The notes: generated by a model not told the origin, from the sequence alone. DNA of 64,000 nt from Thamnaconus septentrionalis (GCA_009823395.1 CM020502.1:1855001-1919000); one strand, 5' to 3'. Shown: positions 32,416 through 44,389, counted from the first letter of the stretch. Translations and numbers: made by a program.

Positions 32416-33899
32416 ATGTTAAAAGCCAAAGTGAAGAGATGAGCTTTGTGTGTTTTTTTTTTTGGTGTGTTTTGTTTGTTTTTTACCATACCTGTGAACA
32501 GGCATGCTTTGTATCAGTTTTTGTCAATTTGGTGCAAAAAAACAGTTATTTAGTTGTGGTGATTTCCAGTTTCAGGAGGCTGAAGCTGAAATTTTTGTTT
32601 TTTTGTTGTGAAATGGCAACAACATAGTAGAAAGAAGACAGTAGAGAGTATACTGGCAAATGCACATGCAAATAAACTGAATATCTGAGTTTCAGCATGC
32701 CTGTTTTCCTACTACAGGGGAGAACACTCAGCCAAAACTCATCTCAGGTTGTTGAGTTGGATATCAGAGTGGTTCCTCCTCCAAGGAGGAGGCACTTGAA
32801 CCTCCAGGTACTTTGCCAGGAAGTGCTTTGGGCGACTGAGAGGCTCAAATGATATTAAAAGAAAATGGATTTGATTTCAAAGGACGCTCGCCGTATTAGT
32901 GCAGCCGCAGCACCAACCTGTTTAATCATTGTTACAATTAATAGAGCATAAAATACTCAATGGCAGGCAAGCAGAAGTGAAATAATTATTTAAAGGTAAT
33001 AAATGTTAAAAAGCAAATTTAATTGGAAGCGTGACCGAGCTGAAAAAAAAGAAAAGAAATGAAAATATCTCAGGCATAAAAACTCCTGTGGCTTTTTAAT
33101 TAATAGATTATTCTTTTTTTATTCAAGGAAAAAATAGCACGTTGTGTTTTTTGAGTGTAATTTTCAATACGTTTGAAGGCCCACTGTGTAAGGTTCAGTT
33201 TTGGTGCCTCGTCTTTTGTTTAACTTTTCAGTAATTCATAATTTTACTGGTATTAATTGTGAAAAGAATTAAAACGGGTTCTGCAGTGTTGAAGCTGAAT
33301 CCATTTTCTTTTCAGTATACTTTGAGCTTCTCCTCGGTCATCCAGAGCATTTTTGCATTTATGGTGGTGGGTTGTGGCAGCACCACCAGCGTTCTAATGC
33401 TCTGCCTATCTGCAAGCCTCAGCCTCTGTTTATTTGCATTTGCTTGGTTTTATATTCAAATTCGTTAATCGCCCCTCCCAGTGTTTGCCACCGTAACAGG
33501 ATGATCCTGCTAGTGCTGTTGTTTTTTGGGGTCTCTGGTAGCATCTCCATTGGCTACAAGGTCCAGGGATTGAAGCCAGGCTGGAGCAGTTCAAAGAATC
33601 CACCAATTTGGCAGCACATAGGTTTTAGTTCCCACCCCTCTCGTAGCCAGTAGTCTTTGGACTGGAGCTTGCTGGTGAGCATCTGGTGTCCAGACCTCGC
33701 TCTGTGGGAACAACAAGGAGCCAACGCCCTTTGGGCCTGCCGCCTGCTGGGACAGGTATCGGGGTCAGCTGCAGTGTTTCCAGGTGGTGGCCGATGGGAG
33801 GGTACCTCAGTGTGCCAGCTCTAGGCATTACTTACAGGGAAGATGACTTCAGGATGAAGGATTTCTATTGTTTTGCCCTGAGACCTTCACCCAGGATCC
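32416..33899. other. No gene recognised
   Basis: T-rich and AT-rich unique sequence up to 33470. From 33480 the sequence becomes more GC-balanced and may belong to the degraded LINE suspected at 33900-34090. Confidence 0.35.
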
Positions 33900-34090
33900 C
33901 TGTTGACACACTCAAAGGTCCTGTCGAGCATAAGGGATCTACTCATCCTGGATCAAGGGAAAGCATTCACTGGAATCATCAATTCTTCATCTTGGATTTC
34001 AAGCTTGGGCTCTTGCTCATCCACCTTGAAAAGCTCCCTTTCTTTTGTGTCTTCAACCGGTCTCCACAGTGAGCAACCATCAGTATCTTT
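33900..34090 (+). pseudogene. Possible L1/Tx1-like reverse transcriptase fragment
   Basis: One frame gives IRDLLILDQGKAFTGI, resembling the LDQEKAFDRV palm motif of L1/Tx1-type LINEs. A neighbouring frame continues NHQFFILDFKLGLLLIHLEK, where FLxxLxxFGxGxWFIxLxK is expected. The two parts would need one frameshift and the catalytic aspartate is lost. The similarity is by eye and weak; chance is possible. Confidence 0.3.
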
Positions 34091-36543
34091 TATGTCGGAA
34101 AATGTTGGTTCCACCAAAGACATTTATTGTGATCAAAGGAAGACGAGAAGGAGGAAGTTAGTGCAAGCTTGGAAATAACTGCTACTGCTATAAGTGGTCC
34201 TCAGGGGCAGGAGCTACGTAGACGGCATTTTTCAAAATTAAAAGATGAGGCAGCAGCACTGGCAGCAAAGAAGTCTGGATGCTCCCTTTAATTGTGACAG
34301 ATGGTTTGTCCAGTCATTAAAAAAAGGGAAATACATTTGTGCAATCACCTGAGATGAAATCTGGAGAAAACATATTTTTCCCCCATAAGGCTCTTCCACC
34401 CCTGGCACTTATTGTCAAATATTTGCATTTCAACTTCGAGCCTTTTTTTTTATGCCTTGCATTTATATATTATGTCGAAATTACTGTCACTCTCTGGGGT
34501 ATACTTCCAACAGCCGGCATTGTGTTTTTTTGTCGCACCTACAGCATTAGCTTGCTGTCTCGGCTACAAAGGCGATACTGTAACATGTCGCCCCAGCATC
34601 ATAAACCACACTGTTTCAAATAAATCAAAGAGTCGACTGTGAGGGAGATAAGTGAAAAGGTCACCTTCACAGTTGGCGGCACTCCTTTTTCTCTGCAGTA
34701 TTCTTGCATGAAAAGCTCACTGCTGCTCTGTCTGTTTAGCCGGGAATATGTTGCAAGCAACAAAATCTGCCACCAAAATTCTCTGCATTCTCTGTGTTTT
34801 TCTCATGAAAAGCCAAAAGAAAACACTGAAGGGATCGCCGGGATCATATTTGACTTTGTGTGTTTGTGTGTGCGCGCACAGAAAGCTCACTGATTCATAT
34901 ATAATGCATAGAGGTGGGGGGGAAGCAAAGCGGTGCTGAAGGTAAGCGACTGCTTCTGTGTTAGTGACCTCAGAGTGAATTATTCAACAAAAATCTCCGT
35001 TGGGTGTTCAGGTAGGCGCCAAATGTTCTTTGGCGTGCTGCAGGGTGCCAACGGCTGTATGGAAACTCTTATGCTTGGTTTTATTACTGCGCAATCTTGC
35101 TTGTTTTTCTCCTGCTGGTGCGAAAAACATCTGTTGACTTCCATTAAATCCAACATTTTATTTTTTTTAATGTTTTATGTTATGTTTATTTATTTATTTT
35201 TTTGATTTTTCTGTCCCAAATTTGGCAGGTATGAAAATCTTCAGAGAAAGAATAATGGATATGGATAATGAGGTCCAAATTAAGCCTTCCAAGTCAGGAT
35301 AAGTGGCCAAACGTTAGAGGTGACTGCATGAGGGCCAAATGGTTGTTGTGTGCAGGTTTTTGTAAGTATGAATCCATTACTTTTAGTCATTTTCGCCAAG
35401 GACTTAAATTTATATTTCTTTCATTACATATTTTCATCTGCATATGTGTGAAGTTCTCACAAGTACAAGGAGTTTATTTGTGGAAAAAAGTGGGTAAACT
35501 GTTGGAGAAGCCACTTTGCTTCTATTTTTAATGGGAATGTAATACTACTGATTGACGGTGTAGATTGCATTTATGGTAAATTAGTGAGGTCTTTTTTTAA
35601 CGTGTGAAAAAAAAAATATTTTTGTGTTTTAGAGTCACAACATAATAACTCCCTTACTGAGACAAAGGTTGCACAGACGGGAGAAGCCAACACACTCAGT
35701 GTGTGAAAAAAGAGAGAGAGAGAGAGAGAGAGAGAAGAAAAACTGCCTGAGGTATTTTATTTATTTTTTTGCCCAGACAAATATTGACTGTTAGAAATGA
35801 ATGAACGCTTAAGGTTTTTTTTTGGTTATCTAAGCAAGGGATTGTTTTTCTTTGTGGACAAAAAAAAAGTCAAATCTCTATTGACCGGCACAGACTTATG
35901 AAGAATCGTCCGATTATTCCTACTGTGTGGCCAGACGAGTGGTTGTTCTCACTGCTCTCGCCCCTTGTGGGCAGACGGAAGTGGCTTTGTTCAATTTACT
36001 TTGGACAACTTCCCTGTTTTCCCTGTTGGCGCCCTTGACTCCCTCAACCCCCGCTTTTGTACTTCGCCGCCTGGTAGATGTGGCCTTCGATGTCGCTGCT
36101 GCCCATTGCAAAGGATACATTGCAAGCGTTTTATGAGTTGCGGCTTGCGTGCCGCCGAGGTGGAATAAACGGGAGGTCCAGAGAGGAAACAAATAGAATA
36201 GAATGGACAAATAGAAACAAATTTGAGGATTCACTTCACACCCTTGAACAAAGTGCCGCATCTTCACCTCTCTGGCAAAGTACACCTTTCACTGGCATTA
36301 TTGGGATCAGAAGATAGGAGTTGAAAGCCCGCTTGTTTTAATTTACTTTGGCAGCTGCAGTTCTGTCTTTTTTTTTTTTTTTTTTTACCTTCCCGTGTTT
36401 CCTTATCCACTGTTCCCCTCATGTTGCCTGTAGTCAAACAAATGCCAATGACCCAGAGTGCAGGATTTTACTGTTTGATTGTGCCAGGCTTTTGAGAAGC
36501 TCGTGGGTTGTGAATGTATTTTAAAATGTACCACATGCTACCC
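34091..36543. other. No gene recognised
   Basis: Unique sequence with an AG microsatellite at about 35711-35735 and poly-T runs near 36369-36386. 34640-35100 has enhancer-like composition. A donor-like GAAG|GTAAGC occurs at 34941 without a convincing exon. Confidence 0.35.
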
Positions 36544-36546
36544 ATG

Positions 36547-37081
36547 GGCTGTGTCTCAATTGAGGGTCTGCATCCTTCACCAGCTGGGTCCTCCACCGGC
36601 CAGTGGATCTTTCAGAGGGCGAACCCAAGCCCATCACCATTCACTACTGCTGGCCAACCCTGGAAGTAGCGTTTTTATAGCATCAAGCTAACCATTAGTC
36701 AGCATTAACAGTCACATATTTTAACTGAATTTTGGTTTATTTTGTGTTGGATGTTCAAATAAGTAAAAACCCTATGGTAAAAACCTAATATTTTATGTGA
36801 AATTTGAATACATAAATTTATAACGTAGTGTCTTTGCCAGTAGATGCCGCCATTTCCGCTGACTTCCCAGGATCCCAGGATGCTTTGCAGCAGCACGCAA
36901 AGCATCCTGGGATATGGAAGGATAGTAGCGGTGCATCCTCCGAATCGGCTAAAAGGATGACGCATTTGAAGGGCGAATTTGGAGCATCCTTCGAATTTTA
37001 GTGAATTGGGAAAAGCCTTCACGCAGTGCTATGACGCAACTGGCCTTCAAATGCAGGCTTCGAAGGAATTGAGACACAGCC
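36547..37081. mobile_element. Short TIR element with 3-bp duplication (ATG)
   Basis: GGCTGTGTCTCAATT opens the element and its perfect inverse complement AATTGAGACACAGCC closes it (15 bases). ATG flanks both sides (36544-36546 and 37082-37084). GCATCCTTC / GAAGGATG-type words recur through the 535-base interior, which has no transposase frame. A perfect 17-bp hairpin lies inside. Same general architecture as the element at 28345-29017, but unrelated termini. Confidence 0.75.
36872..36913. repeat. Perfect 17-bp hairpin
   Basis: ATCCCAGGATGCTTTGC (36872-36888), an 8-base loop AGCAGCAC, then GCAAAGCATCCTGGGAT (36897-36913), with no mismatch. It sits inside the TIR element of 36547-37081 and uses the same GGATGC words as the subterminal repeats, so it is more likely a transposon feature than a microRNA gene. 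Confidence 0.85.
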
Positions 37082-37084
37082 ATG

Positions 37085-39218
37085 CTTTCCAGTTTGGCCT
37101 GAACTGACCGACTTGCATTGGTGCTGGCTGGGAGCGATGACGCTTGAAAAGAGACCAGGCACACGTCTGATGCCTCTGGGACATTGCAAACGTGCCGCGG
37201 AATTGCAGCGATCCCGGACAAAAGGAAATGATTGCGGTGGCAGCTTTTTGGCACGAGGGCATTTCTGCAAAAATCGCTAGCAGACCAGCAAAATAAATAA
37301 ATTAATAAAACAAACCAAAGCAGAATGTAGAAGGGTTGGGTTGAGTTGAGGCGACTGGACTTGTTTTTCCTTCTACATTAAGATGACCTGGACGACTGAG
37401 AACCTTCACAGACTAACCAAAACAGGTTTGTTTGAAAGCATTCCCGAGATGGGGAAGTCCCGGTGTGCTAGTTTGTCAGATTTTGGTACACTACACCCGC
37501 AGTGTGATGGTTCACTCACACCTGGCCGAACAAACCAAGGGAAGGGAGAAACCGAAGAGGTGGACATGAAGGAACCATAGATTCAAGTCAGTAAATCACC
37601 CTGAATCAGCCGTCCTGGATCGGCATCCCCCATGCGCCACAAGCAGGAGGTGAAACATCTGTCCCTGCGGTTCCACCGGAGCTCCACCGGGGGTGCTGTG
37701 CAAAACATCTGGATGTGGCTCTGACCAGTGCCAGGAGGAGCTTCAAAGAACCTGGCACCCTTTGATGCCTCATCACAATGTGCGCCCGCCGCCAAGAGGG
37801 GTCCCGCCTGCGCGAGGTGCGATGCCAGCGCGCTCGTTAGTGGACATTATTAAATGTGCACATATACATCCAACATCAAGAGGGACATCAAAACAAGGAT
37901 GCTGTTTCGTGCCTTGCTCTCATTAGAGAAACTGTCCTTTGCAACAAACACGGAAATAAAAGTGTTTCCTTGGGAAGAGATGAATTTCAAAAGTGGGTGA
38001 GAGGGAAACTTTTCCAGTGACCTAGATGCATTTGGAGAAGGTTTCGACTAATGAACACCTTTGTTCTCATCCAGGCATTATTTATTTTTATTTATTTTTT
38101 TGTTTTTTTTTTTTAGTGATGGCTGAATCTCATTAGATCTGTGGCTTTTTTTCTTTTTTTTTTTTTTTTAAAATCTGAAACGGATGGGGATGCACCTCAC
38201 AGATGTAAATTGCCTATGAGTCACTGAGTACGTAGATACTCTGCAAAATGGAAATTTGTCCTTTACCATAAAAACCTTAAAATTAAACACAGTTCAAATT
38301 ATGGAAAAAAAAAATGGCTCGGCCTTGCGCCCTCCAGCCAGCTCTTGAAAGTGAACAATGTGAGCTGACTCCTGTCAGTGAGTTTTTATTTTTTTTTATT
38401 TTTGGTAAAGTAATGTAGGGTAGAATGGGCCAGGGTCATGAGTGGAAACTGAAAATTTCAATACTCGTCCTTTTGTTTAAAATGCCCTGCATAGGTTTTT
38501 AAGTTTGAAAACAAAACAAAGAAAAGTTGGCTGCAGCAATTCATTGATATTAGAATTATTGTTTGGTTTTTTTTCCTTTTGAATACTATTGTGCAAAGGA
38601 TATATTGGATAATCTAAAGGTTCAGTTGGCAGTTTTTCACCACTGTAGCCTCAGCTGAGCACAGCGTGAAAACGGAAACAAAGAGGCTTCCTCTCATCTC
38701 CAGTCTTGTATCCAAAGCAACTAACACCCACTGAGCGAGCTGGGAAAATGTCGAGTGATGATCTAAGCAACACCAACAAGAAAAGAAGCATGTGAATGTC
38801 GAGCGAACCAGCTTACAAAGAATCCTGCTTCCATATCCATATCCTCTGCATTTGGTTTAGTTTTATTCATCCAAAGTTGTAACACTGTAACAGTTCTGGC
38901 AACAAAACTGCAACTCTCCATATTTAGTGTAACATCCAGCATCATCATTTTCAGCTATCATTAATTTGTGGCACGTTTCGTGCTCTTTGCGTGTGTTTTT
39001 CTGAAGTTGCAGTCGAGGCGGCCGCTTCTCGCTATTTACAATTTGCAATCTGGTTCAGTACGAAGGACCAGGATTCTATCAGGCGTGCATTTTTCCTTGA
39101 TTCTTTTCAGCCTAAATGAAGATGTCATCATTATCTGAGCATGATATGAAGATGAAGAATGGAGAGGACCAATTCCAAAGTCCATGAAATTGATTTTTGT
39201 CTGATTGTGTTTCTGCAG
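37085..39218. other. No gene recognised
   Basis: Unique sequence with several poly-T runs (38090-38115, 38150-38170). The minus-strand frame at 38863-39048 contains a short CCQNC cluster (GELQFCCQNCYSV) but no complete zinc-binding motif and no clear gene context. Confidence 0.35.
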
Positions 39219-39344
39219 AACTGAGACACAATCGGGTGGTGATGCAGCCGCCGGCCGGCCGGCCGCGTTTCACGCATAGCCAAGCAGCAGATCGACTGCC
39301 GGGATGTTCCCGTTGCTGGCGGGAAGATAGTCACATGCAGCTCG
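39219..39344 (+). other. Candidate 126-base exon
   Basis: TGTTTCTGCAG ends at 39218 and CTCG|GTGAGTGAAA follows 39344. One frame is open throughout (LRHNRVVMQPPAGRPRFTHS and on); the other two contain stops. The middle carries a CCGGCCGGCCGGCCG run. The open frame has no recognisable domain, so it could be a UTR or lncRNA exon, or chance. Confidence 0.2.
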
Positions 39345-39750
39345 GTGAGTGAAATACTGTTCAGCGATTTGCCAATTAGGGGAAAGAATTGTGTGTGGGG
39401 GGGTGGTGGAGTGCAGCAAACTGAAGGAACAAGAGATGGACAAGCTAATGTACAGGGGTTTTTTTTCTCATTCTTTGGTGAGAAGGAGAGGAAGGAATTT
39501 GGAAAGGATAATACGAAGAAAATAGGAAGTGGGGAGGAAATAATGAAAAGGCAATCATTAAGAGCAGGGTAAGGATTGCTTGTATCAGCGAGAGCAGCAC
39601 TTTATTTCCAGCGGAGGAGCTTCAAGCCCGGCTGGCTATTGTCATGAGTGGGAATAAAAAGGTTATGATGACAGGACCTCGCGGAGGCCGGAATTAAAGA
39701 TGTGCTCGAGTGGTGGGGCGCATTGAAGGGGAGAAAATTGATAATTAGAT
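39345..39750. other. No gene recognised
   Basis: Purine-rich unique sequence before the TC tract. Confidence 0.4.
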
Positions 39751-39835
39751 TTCTCTCTCTCTCTCTCTCTCCCTCCCTCACTGTCCCTCTCTCTCTCTGT
39801 CTCTCTCTCCTTCCCTCTCGGTCTCTCTCTCTCTG
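39751..39835 (+). repeat. (TC)n polypyrimidine tract
   Basis: About 85 bases of almost pure pyrimidine made of TC units with CCCTC and TG interruptions; parts are mirror-symmetric and could form a triplex. Confidence 0.9.
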
Positions 39836-39978
39836 ATGAAAGGAAGCGGCTCCGACCAGAGGGAGGCGGTAACGTGCCTCGGAGGACGGCTGTCAACACA
39901 GGAAGTCACTTGGGGCTGGCAGAGAAAGTGTTGCCTGGCTTTGTGCTTTGAGTGGGCCCGTCAATGTTCTGGACACAT

Positions 39979-40032
39979 GGAAGTTCTGGAGCAGCTGGTG
40001 CAACTGGTGTCGTCTGAGTCTGAAGCCAGGAA
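39979..40032 (+). other. Candidate first coding exon: ATG plus donor
   Basis: An ATG at 39979 in a fair context (CACATGG) reads MEVLEQLVQLVSSESEAR and reaches a donor-like GGAA|GTAAGTG at 40033-40034. Unspliced, it stops one codon further. The peptide would be an amphipathic helix. No downstream exon can be tied to it. Confidence 0.15.
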
Positions 40033-40034
40033 GT

Positions 40035-41187
40035 AAGTGTGTTGACTTCCTGTCAGAGTGGTTACCTTTGACTTTTATTGACCTGTGGAGGTGGTGGTGA
40101 GGGCCACTTTAGCCGCCACAAACTGTCCGTGCTATCCCAACCATCCCTCCTGCTTGTCTGATCAAAACTGTCGCTCGGCCGCTTTAGAATTCAGAAATGT
40201 TCCAAATGTGATTTGGCAGGTTTCAGCACAGCGCAGCGCATTGATGTGACTAGAAAAGACTAAAGACTAGAAAAAAGAAAAAAAAAAGGAAGATTTGAAA
40301 ACGGGGTCAGCTGTTTAAAACGTGACCCATTACTACTCGTTGTTTACCTAATAAGCATCCGACTGTTTCTATTATTGCGCCGGCTTTAGAGTCGTGATTT
40401 GTGATCAGTGCTAATGCTGCACTCAATGGCCCCAAGAAAGTTGTTTTTTTCCCCCTTGGCCCTGCAAACTTGGGTCTCTGGCAAAATACAGTAGTGAGGA
40501 AAAAGTAGAAAACAGATACAGTAACACTGCCGATGTGAGTCTTTGGTCTCCTTTGCGTTTTTGCGTCCTCATTTTCAGTTAACACTTTTTTTGTAATTCA
40601 AATCAGTGCTCTCTTTCAATACAAGTCCTCTCATATGATGGGACGGTTGGCTCAAAATTAAGAATTTCCCCACTCATTGCCCCCTTGGAGGAAAAGAATT
40701 CCAACCTTTTGTCGTGGCTGAGTTCTACTTATGTGCTGTCACCAGTGTAAAGTCGCAGCAGCGCTGTGTCTTCAACCAAAATACCTTAGCCATTAGCTTC
40801 TTGGACAGAGGTAGCTGTCACGTGGCCCTCGTGTGCATCATTCTGGCAGGACTGAACTTGCAACAGGCTGACACAAGGACCAAATGGCTTTGTATAAATG
40901 GAACTATTGGGTCTTTCTATATGTCACGTCACTGCAGAGCAAATAAAAACAGTTTCCACCCTCTCTCTCCGACTTCTGGATGTGCGTCGCCCAGTGCCGA
41001 GCTCCTGACGCATGACCGCCAACCTCTGGTTTCCCCGCCGCCGCGCTGTCTGAGAGGAGCGTGATAATCTGTTTCTCAGCCATCCGCCTCTTTTGTGTCA
41101 TTTCTTTCCTTTTTTCTTTTGCCGGCGCCCTGCGAAGCCCTCGAGAGCCGTGCCGCAGGAGCATTAAAGATGAATCACCTCATAGGT
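40035..41187. other. No gene recognised
   Basis: Unique sequence. 40960-41180 is CpG-bearing and may be regulatory. Frames of up to 116 codons lack motifs. Confidence 0.4.
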
Positions 41188-41492
41188 GGCGGGGGGGAGG
41201 GGAGGAGGAGGGGTTATTGCAGAGAGATGACGGCGGGGGGTGGGGGTAGGGGGGAGACCCAAAAAAGACACTGAGATTTATATGTGAAAAAAGAAAAGGA
41301 CGTCTAAGAGGGGATAAAGAAGATTGATGTCTCTCTGGCGCGCCAGTGTGTGAAAACATGCCAGCGACTCCTCGTCACCTTCTCTCGGGTCACCCCCCCC
41401 TACTCCCCCGACTGCCGCCTCACCCCCCAACCCTCACCCGTTTCACGCCTCCTGCCCCCCCCCCCACCCCCACCGCCGCCCCCTCACCTGTG
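41188..41492. repeat. Adjacent G-rich and C-rich tracts
   Basis: 41188-41254 carries at least five runs of three or more G with short loops on the plus strand. 41391-41490 carries long C runs, so the minus strand there is G-rich. Together they could form G-quadruplexes on opposite strands 150 bases apart. Confidence 0.7.
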
Positions 41493-41629
41493 GCACCTGT
41501 GCCAATAAATCCCGTTTGGTCCCTCGCCGCGACCCCTCCATCATTGGCCGGGAACATCTTAAAATAACACGGCGGGAAGCCGCGGCGAGCCGAGCCGGGC
41601 AGCCAGACAGACAGACCGAGAGGGAGAGA

Positions 41630-41860
41630 GAAAGGGCCCCCGCGCCGATGTTATTAATTGTCCAAGAGATGAATATCCCATTACAGTCCGACTGAGGAAT
41701 GGAGACGGAGCAGCGGTTGCGCCCGTGATTAATGCCGAGTTCATGCAGCGCATGATTAATTCTGAAGTGCAAGCGGGTGTTTAATCAAGGCCACATGCGA
41801 TATGATCAATTATGGCGGCGGGGAAAAGGGAGAAAAGGGGACCAGATGATTAGGATACCT
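41630..41860. promoter_or_regulatory. Candidate conserved non-coding element
   Basis: Dense in TTATTAATTG, GTGATTAATGCCGAG, GCATGATTAATTCTG and GATCAATTATGGCG: four ATTA/TAAT homeobox cores within about 170 bases, with no simple repeat. Typical of developmental enhancers, by composition only. Confidence 0.28.
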
Positions 41861-42409
41861 TTCAGAGCGTGGAACATGTGTCACGGGAGATTTTGGCGGG
41901 GAGCTCGGTCGGAGCGCCGTCGCTTTGGCGGAAGGACGGAGGGCCGGGATGAGAGTGAACCGCTTTGGAATCCAACCTCCAGAAGCAGCACAACATCGCT
42001 GGGATGTTATAACAATTCATTACTCGCCACGGGGATGATGTCGCTGTGTGTAGCCGCCCCAGTTTGGAGTCTGCAGTGGGTTGACTGTGTAGCCTGTCAG
42101 CCGCGCTTTAACATCACAAGCAGCGGCGGCGTTGGCTGGAATCTGAGGGCACGGAGGCGTTGGCGCAAACAAAATCCAACGCTTTTTTGTTTAATTATTA
42201 TTTATTTCCCTTGGGAACTGAACAAGTGGAAGGCTGCCGTGACTGTGTTCCAAAATAATATTGCCCGGTGTCAAGGTGCAGCTGCTCCGCTAGCAGGCTA
42301 ACTCTGGCCTCTCACATGCAGAAGTGTTTTATGTCATCATTTAAACTGACTGACATTGCTATTAAAAAAGCAGCGTCAATCATCCGCTGAATAAAAAATT
42401 CTTGAAACA
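41861..42409. other. No gene recognised
   Basis: GC-balanced unique sequence. The 174-codon frame crossing it is a by-product of low stop density, without motif. Confidence 0.4.
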
Positions 42410-42500
42410 AATCAAATAAAACTTTATTTGTATAGCAACTTTGATACATGGAAAAATGCAATCCAAGGCACTTGACAAAAAGTAAAAGTAAAATAAAAAT
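42410..42500 (-). mobile_element. Probable LINE/SINE 3' tail fragment
   Basis: AAACTTTATTTGTATAGCAA followed by GCAATCCAAGGCACTTGACA reads like the reverse of a very common fish 3' retroposon tail (TTTATTTATATAGCAC...CAAAGTGCTTTACA). Short and diverged. Confidence 0.45.
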
Positions 42501-44389
42501 AATTTAAAATACAAAAATACATTAACAGAAGTGCAGCAGTCAATTAAAACCCTCCTCCCTCCTCCCAATGAAGAGGAAGAAGTAGAAAAAGAATCTGCCT
42601 GTTCAGTTTTGCCTTCAGTGGAAACTTGAGTTCACTTCCGCTTTGTTGCGAGCACAACAGGATGGCACATTAAGCCGTCTCTCTTCTCCTTGCATGTGAG
42701 GACAGGCTTGAAAATAGTTTGCTGTGTTTTAAAAAATGCATGAAAAAGTTGTAAGGCATTCGAGGGACAAAGAGCGCAGATACAGGAAGTGCAGACAGGG
42801 TGTCTGTGGGTCACTCCAACTCTGAATGTGTACAGGCAGTTTTGCAGAGGCTCACTGGTTGGTTAACTCCCCGGCTGGTAAATTCATTGCCAATTGCTAA
42901 TTGCTCCGTCATTGCAGTTGCAGAGTGGCACTGGTCAGTTTGTCTAAAGGTCCCCCAAGAATGGCTCCAAAGGTTGATTTCAGCTGCTTGTCTTTATTGT
43001 CATTCAGGGCAGGTGAAGCGTGTGTATGTGTGGTTCTAGAAAAGAACAGTAAAACAAAATCAGCAAAAACAAACATACCAAGGCTCATAAACCCCAACAC
43101 GGTAAACAGCATGCGTCCATACCAATAAAGGGAGACCATGACATTGCGTGAAATGAACACAAACTGTCAAAGTCAAACTGTTAACACAAATCAGAAACTC
43201 ACTTCTTTGTGGACGCACACCGTGACCAACATGGATTCACCTGCAGCGCCTTTGAGTGGAGCAGAGCACTCGACACACTGGCGCTGCTCCATTCAGCCCT
43301 CTGCCCACACCTGCTGAGCATGACTCCCCCTTCCCTCCTTCACAACATCCTCAGCAGTGCTCCCAGTGGCTGGGCTGTGAATTGCCAGCCCTGTCTCCTT
43401 CAGAACAGGCAGAAAAAGAAGAGCTCTGGGTGATTTGCTCATTTTGTGATGATTGCTGAGTGATTTGTTCATCCGCCGCTCGCTCTTGTCGCAGTGAGGG
43501 AAAGTGGGAGCTTTACCAGCAGCCGTCAAATTGAGATATTTGCCCAAATGCAGCTGAATAGACACAACAGCGACATGTGGCGTGGGCTCTCCTTTGCAGT
43601 TAGCTTGTAGCTCACGAGAACGAAATTGTTTTGCCGTGAACGGAGACGAGGAATCATGACTCACGTGGCGGTCGAACACTTCAATTCATTCAGAACCTGA
43701 ATTAAGAGACTAACGTGAAGTTGCAGAGAATGAAAAACCATAAAAACTCCACAAAGCCCATCTACAGTGGCAGGATTGAAGTGTTATACTTATTAAAGTG
43801 TAAGTTGAAATAAGGTGTAACTCATTAACTCCACCAAATACACAACATACTCGATTTGAATCTAAAGTTTGGTCTAAATAGATTTAAATTACAGAAAGAA
43901 AATGTTCTGGCATGTGAGCGAAATAACTGTTTTTGCGAAATCACTTTTTAATGCTGACACCGAACATTTATGTTATTATTTTTCAGATATTCCAGCACCA
44001 GCATTTTCCCATGATTGCAGTGCTGTCAGAATTTAACAGGTACGTGTCGTTTGTTGGCTGTGTGTTTTTTTTATTTTTTTTTTTGCAATGACAGTTTTCA
44101 TCTCACAAACCTGGCAACCCTGTTATAAAAGCAACTTTTTTTTTTTTTTTTAAAATTATTTTTATTATTTTTTTCATCCTGTTAAAAACCCCAGCCTTTT
44201 ATATGAAAACTCTGCAAGCAAGGCCGTCTTTATTGTAACGGTAAATTTTGGCTCCGTCTCCGCCCTCCAAATCTCCACAATTACATAACGGAAGGCACAA
44301 CAGGGAAGGAGGGGGGAGGTTGCAGCGTTTCCGTGTGTTCCGGCACACCAACCGTCGCCCTCCCATTGGCTGGTGCAACAGAGAGAGGC
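42501..44389. other. No gene recognised
   Basis: Unique sequence with poly-T runs near 44070-44165. No supported frame or repeat. Confidence 0.4.

Noticed and set aside
36872..36913. Hairpin as a microRNA gene
   Set aside because: The stem is only 17 bp, the loop 8 bases, and it lies in a TIR element with related repeat words; a canonical precursor needs a longer imperfect stem.
41777..42301. 174-codon plus-strand frame
   Set aside because: Lies in GC-balanced, stop-poor sequence that looks regulatory; no motif and no splice signals that fit.
43293..43679. 128-codon minus-strand frame
   Set aside because: No motif; overlaps open frames on the opposite strand, a sign of low stop density and not coding.
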